Positions 60,059-64,000 of a stretch of DNA of 64,000 nucleotides are shown one piece after another. Position numbers and translations under genes: made by a program. Origin of the DNA: an uncultured Clostridia bacterium (lineage in GTDB: Bacteria > Bacillota > Clostridia > Oscillospirales > Acutalibacteraceae); the NCBI GenBank assembly GCA_947628665.1, contig CANRAU010000001.1, positions 218,372 to 282,371 on the forward strand. Direction: 5' to 3'. The notes beneath the pieces were generated by a model, which did not search any database, was not told the origin of the DNA, and was given only the letters and a program-made list of their open reading frames with translations. Numbering within the stretch: position 1 is the first letter of the stretch; every line of letters starts with the position of its first letter.

Positions 60059-60084
60059 GACAGAGAACACATTTAGATGTGTAC

Positions 60085-60462
60085 TTATTTGAGTTCGACT
60101 TTCGCGCCGACTTCTTCGAGCTTTGCCTTGGCAGCTTCTGCATCTTCCTTCGGCATAGCTTCTTTAACGGTCTTGGGTGCGCCGTCAACAACAGCCTTCG
60201 CCTCAGCAAGGCCGAGACCCGTGATCTCACGAACAGCCTTGATGACCTTGATCTTCTCCGCGCCGATTTCCGTAAGGACAAGATCAAACTCCGTCTTTTC
60301 TTCAGCAGCAGCCGCGCCGCCCTCTGCGGGAGCAGCCACAGCCACAGCCGCAGCTGCGGAAACGCCGAATTCCTCTTCTACTGCATGTACGAGCTCAGAA
60401 AGCTCAAGAACGGTCATTGCTTTGATTTCTTCAAGCAAAGCGGTAACTTTTTCAGATGCCAT
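60085..60462 (-). CDS. rplL: Ribosomal protein L7/L12
   Basis: The start is ATG at 60462 ([16 protein letters not shown]) behind GGAGG; the product has 125 aa. It has the N-terminal dimer domain, an Ala-rich hinge (about 38-58) and the C-terminal domain [31 protein letters not shown] that contacts translation GTPases. It is the last gene of the operon; a terminator follows and rpoB is not next. Confidence 0.97.
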   Translation of the reverse strand: MASEKVTALLEEIKAMTVLELSELVHAVEEEFGVSAAAAVAVAAPAEGGAAAAEEKTEFDLVLTEIGAEKIKVIKAVREITGLGLAEAKAVVDGAPKTVKEAMPKEDAEAAKAKLEEVGAKVELK

Positions 60463-60507
60463 TTTTAATTTCCTCCGATTCAAAATAATTTAAAGTCATG
60501 AAGCAGC

Positions 60508-61041
60508 TTATTCTGCTGCGGGGGCAGCCGCTTCCTCGGCTGCGGGTTCGCCGTTCTTATCGACAACGGCCTGGATCGCGCGCGCAAAAGCGGCGATGGG
60601 CGCGTTGAACGCGCTGAGAACGGTAGCAAGCAGGACTTCGCGGGACGGCAGCTTGGACAGGCTTTGCAGCTTATCCATATCGATCACTTCATCATCCAGG
60701 AAACCGCCCTTCAAATTGAAATGGTCGTTGCTGTCCGCATATTTCCCAAGGATTCTTGCGGCGGCGACATAATCGTCGGCGCTGGTCGCAATGGCGGTCG
60801 TCCCTTCCAAAACGCTGTCCAGCGCTTCAAGACTTGTACCGTCGATTGCCAAACGGATCAGCGTATTTTTGGTAACGGTGTACTGTACGCCGGCTTCACG
60901 CAGTTCCTTGCGCAGCTTCGTATCGTCGGCAACGGAAATTCCGCTGTAATCGACGACCACACCCGCGCAGGCATTACTGATACGCTCCTTAAGATCGGCG
61001 ACTTGCTGTTTTTTGAGTTCCAATACTTTCTCACTCGGCAT
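60508..61041 (-). CDS. rplJ: Ribosomal protein L10
   Basis: This 177-aa protein begins [20 protein letters not shown] and has [22 protein letters not shown] and [12 protein letters not shown], typical of L10, the base of the L7/L12 stalk. The C-terminal 15 residues are Ala/Glu-rich. An L10 leader precedes the gene (61084-61206), and it is followed by rplL after 45 bases. Confidence 0.97.
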   Translation of the reverse strand: MPSEKVLELKKQQVADLKERISNACAGVVVDYSGISVADDTKLRKELREAGVQYTVTKNTLIRLAIDGTSLEALDSVLEGTTAIATSADDYVAAARILGKYADSNDHFNLKGGFLDDEVIDMDKLQSLSKLPSREVLLATVLSAFNAPIAAFARAIQAVVDKNGEPAAEEAAAPAAE

Positions 61042-61083
61042 TTGCTTTCACCTCCCAAAGATCAGTTTTCGCTTGCTTTATGA

Positions 61084-61206
61084 GAATAAAAAGCGCCTTT
61101 TCTGCCATCAGACAGAAAAGGCACGTAAACCCAAAACGGTTACTGCTTTTCCTCGGCAGGCGAAACGAAGTTTCTTACGCAAATGCACCTGCTGTCTTCG
61201 GCAAGC
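61084..61206 (-). ncRNA. Ribosomal protein L10 leader with terminator
   Basis: The minus-strand RNA before rplJ contains GCCGAAGACAGCAGGUGC ... GCCUGCCGAGG, the core of the L10 leader bound by L10-L12. It is followed by GCCTTTTCTGTC / GGCAGAAAAGGC (61122-61095) and CTTTTTATT, a terminator. L10 binding should favour the terminator and lower rplJL. Confidence 0.88.
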
Positions 61207-61209
61207 GGG

Positions 61210-61241
61210 ATTATACTAACACATCCTTACGGAGTTGTCAA
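61210..61241 (-). promoter_or_regulatory. Internal promoter before rplJ
   Basis: On the minus strand -35 TTGACA (61241-61236) and -10 TAGTAT (61218-61213, 17-base spacer) or TATAAT (61215-61210, 20-base spacer) lie just after rplA. This gives rplJL its own start upstream of the L10 leader. Confidence 0.75.
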
Positions 61242-61258
61242 GTATCGAATGGAATTGT

Positions 61259-61969
61259 TTATTCGGCGGCGGCAGGCGCGGTGCTGAACTTGTTGAAGTT
61301 CACTTTTACGCCGGGACCCATGGTGGTCGCCACCACGCAGGATTTGATATACTGCCCTTTCATCGCGGCGGGCTTCGCCTTGATGATCGCATCCATCAGC
61401 GTGTTGAGGTTCTCCGCCAGTTTTTCCGGACCAAAGGAGACCTTGCCGATGGGGCAGTGGATGATGTTGGTTTTGTCGAGTCTGTACTCGATCTTACCGG
61501 CCTTGGCCTCGGTGACGGCCTTTGCCACATCGGGCGTGACCGTACCGGCCTTGGGCGAGGGCATCAAGCCGCGCGGGCCGAGGATTTTACCGAGACGGCC
61601 GACTAGCCCCATCATGTTGGGCGCGGCAACGCAGACGTCAAAGTCCATCATGCCGCCCTGAATTTGCTGTACGAGATCCTCCGCACCGACGATCTCTGCG
61701 CCTGCGGCTGCGGCGGCGTCGGCTTCCGCACCTTTGGCGAATACGGCGACGCGAACCTTTTTGCCCGTGCCGTTCGGCAGAACGACCGCGCCGCGAACCT
61801 GCTGATCCGCGTGACGGGAGTCAACGCCCAAACGGACGTGGATCTCAACGGTTTCATCGAATTTTGCCGTACCGGTTTTGACTGCGAGGGCAAGCGCTTC
61901 GTCCGTATCGTACAGCTTGCTTCTGTCGATCAGCTTTGCGCTTTCCGTATATTTTTTACCGTGTTTCAT
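61259..61969 (-). CDS. rplA: Ribosomal protein L1
   Basis: This 236-aa protein begins [20 protein letters not shown] and shows the L1 core [22 protein letters not shown] and the RNA-binding [20 protein letters not shown]. It lies 57 bases after rplK and is followed by the internal promoter and L10 leader. Confidence 0.97.
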   Translation of the reverse strand: MKHGKKYTESAKLIDRSKLYDTDEALALAVKTGTAKFDETVEIHVRLGVDSRHADQQVRGAVVLPNGTGKKVRVAVFAKGAEADAAAAAGAEIVGAEDLVQQIQGGMMDFDVCVAAPNMMGLVGRLGKILGPRGLMPSPKAGTVTPDVAKAVTEAKAGKIEYRLDKTNIIHCPIGKVSFGPEKLAENLNTLMDAIIKAKPAAMKGQYIKSCVVATTMGPGVKVNFNKFSTAPAAAE

Positions 61970-62026
61970 AACTACTTATTCCTCCTGAAAAGTGGTCGAT
62001 CGGATTTTTCCTCCCACAAAAGGAGA

Positions 62027-62452
62027 TCAATCTTCGACAGTAACGCCCATGGAACGCGCTGTTCCGGCGATCATGCTCATTGCGGACTCAATGCCGGACG
62101 CGTTGAGATCGGGCATTTTCTGCTCGGCGATTTTGCGAACCTGTTCGGTCGTGATCTTGGCGACCTTGGTTCTGTTGGGAACACCCGAGCCGCTCTCGAT
62201 ACCGCAGGCCTTTTTGATCAAAACTGCCGCGGGTGGAGTTTTCGTTACGAACGTGAAAGAACGGTCTGCATAAACCGTGATCACGACGGGGATGATCATC
62301 CCCGCATCATTTTTTGTGCGCTCATTGAATTCCTTCGTAAACGCCATGATGTTGACGCCGTGCTGACCGAGAGCCGGTCCGACAGGCGGGGCCGGCGTTG
62401 CCTTGCCGGCGGGAATCTGCAGCTTAATAAAGCCTACAACTTTCTGAGCCAT
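62027..62452 (-). CDS. rplK: Ribosomal protein L11
   Basis: The start is ATG at 62452 ([20 protein letters not shown]) behind GGAGGTG; the product has 141 aa, the family's usual length. [20 protein letters not shown] and the C-terminal rRNA-binding part are standard. It lies 124 bases after nusG. Confidence 0.97.
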   Translation of the reverse strand: MAQKVVGFIKLQIPAGKATPAPPVGPALGQHGVNIMAFTKEFNERTKNDAGMIIPVVITVYADRSFTFVTKTPPAAVLIKKACGIESGSGVPNRTKVAKITTEQVRKIAEQKMPDLNASGIESAMSMIAGTARSMGVTVED

Positions 62453-62576
62453 TTGTTTGCACCTCCAAAATTCGTGGTAGTGGCGGAACAGCCGGTTTCG
62501 ACTGCCCCTCCCACGGCGCATTTTGCAATACGCCATAAAAAGCGGAATATCCGCTGATTACCAAAACAGTTTTTAA

Positions 62577-63137
62577 TCAGTCCTTGACGAGCTCCACCTG
62601 GTCAAGCTCCAAATCGACGGGCGTCTCCTTGCCGAACATGGAGATCAGCACGCGCACGGAATTGGCTTCCGTATCGACATTCTCCACAACGCCGATCACG
62701 CCGTCGAACGCGCCGTCCACAATGGTGACCATGTCGCCCTTACCGTAATTGACCTCGATCACGCGCTTTTCAACGCCCAGCTTGAGGACTTCCTCCTCCG
62801 TCAGGGGGACAGGCTTGCTCTCAGGGCCTACAAAGCCGGTCACGCCGCGCGTGTTGCGCACGACATACCATGCGTTGTCGGTCATTTTGACTTCGTCCGT
62901 GTCCTCATTTTCAAAGACAGCGAACTTTACGAGCACATAGCCGGGAAAAATCTTGCGTTCGACTTCCTTTTTGGAGCCGTCATCGCGAATCTCGGTGACC
63001 AATTCGGTAGGCACTTTGACGTCCAAAATCTCGTCCTGCATTTTTCGATTTTCCACAACGGTCTCGATATTTGCGGCGACTTTGTTTTCATAGCCGGAGT
63101 AGGTATGCACAACATACCATTTTGCAGCATCTGCCAT
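62577..63137 (-). CDS. nusG: Transcription factor NusG
   Basis: This 186-aa protein has the NGN domain (KWYVVHTYSGYENKVAANIE, FPGYVLVKF) that binds RNA polymerase and a KOW domain (about 132-186; KGDMVTIVDGAFDGVIGVVE). It is in its usual place between secE and rplK. It is distinct from the NusG-II protein of the rnf operon. Confidence 0.97.
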   Translation of the reverse strand: MADAAKWYVVHTYSGYENKVAANIETVVENRKMQDEILDVKVPTELVTEIRDDGSKKEVERKIFPGYVLVKFAVFENEDTDEVKMTDNAWYVVRNTRGVTGFVGPESKPVPLTEEEVLKLGVEKRVIEVNYGKGDMVTIVDGAFDGVIGVVENVDTEANSVRVLISMFGKETPVDLELDQVELVKD

Positions 63138-63149
63138 AATCGTCCTCCG

Positions 63150-63590
63150 TTAAAAGCCCAAAAGACCCGAAACGATCCTGCCCGCTGCGGCAGTGGTATC
63201 CTCCTCGCTGCCCACACGTTCGGCGAGATTGACCAGCGCCCGAACGCCTTCGGAAAGCCCTGTGTCGATCAGCCAAATGATAAAGCCGAGGATGACCACG
63301 CAGACGATGACGACCAGCGAGCTTTTCAGCACGGTTTTTCTGTCCGGCCAGACGATTTTTTTGCATTCGCCCTTTTCATCCTTGAAGAACCGCGCGATCG
63401 CCTTGCCCATGCGGGCAAACGCATGACCGATGCGCACGAAAACATTGGGCTTTTTATCTGCGGAATCGCCCGATTTTTTCGAGGCGGTGTCCTTTTTGGA
63501 TTTGTCGGCTTTGGCCTTATCGGTTTTTGCCTTGTCTTTTGCCTTAGACTTTGAGGTTTCGGCAGATTCCTTCTTGATTTCGTCAGCCAT
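63150..63590 (-). CDS. secE: Preprotein translocase subunit SecE, long N-terminus
   Basis: This 146-aa protein has one membrane segment (about 95-115; SSLVVIVCVVILGFIIWLID) and the SecE motif ECKKIVWPDRKTVL before it. The N-terminal 48 residues are an unusual Lys/Ser/Asp-rich extension not needed for the core function, seen in various Gram-positive SecE proteins. The C-terminus also runs about 30 residues past the membrane segment. It lies 12 bases before nusG. Confidence 0.93.
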   Translation of the reverse strand: MADEIKKESAETSKSKAKDKAKTDKAKADKSKKDTASKKSGDSADKKPNVFVRIGHAFARMGKAIARFFKDEKGECKKIVWPDRKTVLKSSLVVIVCVVILGFIIWLIDTGLSEGVRALVNLAERVGSEEDTTAAAGRIVSGLLGF

Positions 63591-63605
63591 TTTTAACCCT
63601 CCGTC

Positions 63606-63755
63606 TTACTTGGTCTCTCTGTGGAGCGTGTGTTTCTTGCAGAATCTGCAATACTTGTTCAGCTCCAACCGATCGGGCGTGTTTTTCTTATTCTTCTTCG
63701 TGTTGTAGTTGCGCTGCTTGCATTCCGTACAAGCGAGGGTGATTCTGACTCTCAT
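63606..63755 (-). CDS. rpmG: Ribosomal protein L33
   Basis: The start is ATG at 63755 ([20 protein letters not shown]) behind GGAGGTG; the product has 49 aa, the standard length. Four Cys form two CxxC pairs (Cys9/12 and Cys36/39), so this is the zinc-binding form. It is the first gene of the rpmG-secE-nusG-rplKA run. Confidence 0.95.
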   Translation of the reverse strand: MRVRITLACTECKQRNYNTKKNKKNTPDRLELNKYCRFCKKHTLHRETK

Positions 63756-63858
63756 TGATTTCGGCACCTCCGTGACATTTGCGGCAAAGGCCGCTTTTTC
63801 ATAGCCTACCTCAGAAAAACAGGGCGCAAAAAAAGAACCCTCGTTCAGAGGTAAAAGT

Positions 63859-63887
63859 ACTATACCACATTTACAAGCGTTCGTCAA
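63859..63887 (-). promoter_or_regulatory. Sigma-A promoter of the rpmG operon
   Basis: On the minus strand -35 TTGACG (63887-63882) and -10 TATAGT (63864-63859) are 17 bases apart. The leader of about 95 bases carries a hairpin GCGGC-CTTT-GCCGC just before the ribosome site. Confidence 0.75.
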
Positions 63888-63979
63888 GACTTTTTTACGA
63901 CGGTTTTCTGCGGTTTTCAAAAGTCTAAATTGCAATATCAAATAGGACAGGATAGAAAAGGTCGTCAGAGGAGCGGTAA

Positions 63980-64000
63980 TTGAAGATTTTACGGGGTAAA
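63980..64000 (+). CDS. Possible start of a gene that leaves the window
   Basis: TTG 63980 follows AGAGGAGCGG at a good distance and opens a frame reading MKILRGK to the end of the window. A weak promoter TTGCAA (63930-63935) with TAGAAA (63953-63958) lies upstream. Seven codons are too few for a function. Confidence 0.3.

Overview
The window looks like chromosome of a moderately high-GC, spore-forming, anaerobic member of the Clostridia, probably of the Oscillospiraceae/Ruminococcaceae type. The reasons are a complete clostridial-order Rnf operon (rnfCDGEAB), a CtsR-McsA-McsB-ClpC operon, CotF-type spore coat genes, a BceRSAB-type module, an acetyl-type MetA, strong AGGAGG ribosome sites and sigma-A promoters with 16-18 bp spacers. 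The species cannot be named from the sequence alone.

Layout. 1-366: the end of hemW. 371-748: a hairpin-rich repeat that appears to have split a terminator. 890-2989: metA and a convergent iron-type alcohol dehydrogenase. 3093-10246: the apbE / NusG-II / Gx-transporter / rnfCDGEAB operon, in which ApbE can attach the FMN of RnfD and RnfG. 10261-10407: a tiny Cys-Gly-rich protein on the minus strand. 10647-15272: the ctsR operon behind two CtsR operators. 15292-18398: a small phage-derived cassette (sigma-4-like protein, baseplate/collagen-like protein, XhlA-like protein, GH25 lysozyme, holin) behind a promoter with a perfect Gram-positive LexA box and an intrinsic terminator in its leader.

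18511-36245: a polysaccharide locus with a priming sugar transferase, four glycosyltransferases, an EpsG-type polymerase, genes expected to make UDP-GalNAcA (TviB/TviC types) and UDP-L-FucNAc (FnlA/CapF/FnlC types), and decoration-type genes (acyltransferase with a G10 tract, aldolase, D-2-hydroxyacid dehydrogenase, FkbH-like protein). A 243-bp MITE-like element lies inside it. 36252-39043: a nucleotidyltransferase-like protein, a secreted or membrane-anchored EEP phosphatase, and two spore-coat-type genes.

39279-46056, minus strand: an aromatic amino acid operon, aroF-tyrA-aroB-aroA-aroC-pheA, preceded by a Phe/Tyr-rich 33-residue leader peptide, a terminator and a matching antiterminator segment, which is the layout of classical transcription attenuation. 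46149-50570: birA and two half ABC exporters. 50701-51051: a MazF-type toxin with no visible antitoxin. 51286-56002: a Bce-type two-component system and ABC transporter. 56126-59686: a C39-type cysteine peptidase with a possibly frameshifted C-terminal anchor, and a secreted alpha/beta-hydrolase. 60085-63887, minus strand: rpmG-secE-nusG-rplK-rplA-(L10 leader)-rplJ-rplL, not followed by rpoB.

The strongest candidates for new biology are the aromatic-operon attenuator, the SOS-boxed lysis/tail-fibre cassette with a terminator in its leader, the G10 tract in the acyltransferase, the decoration gene set of the polysaccharide locus, and the Cys-Gly microprotein with a sigma-K-like promoter.
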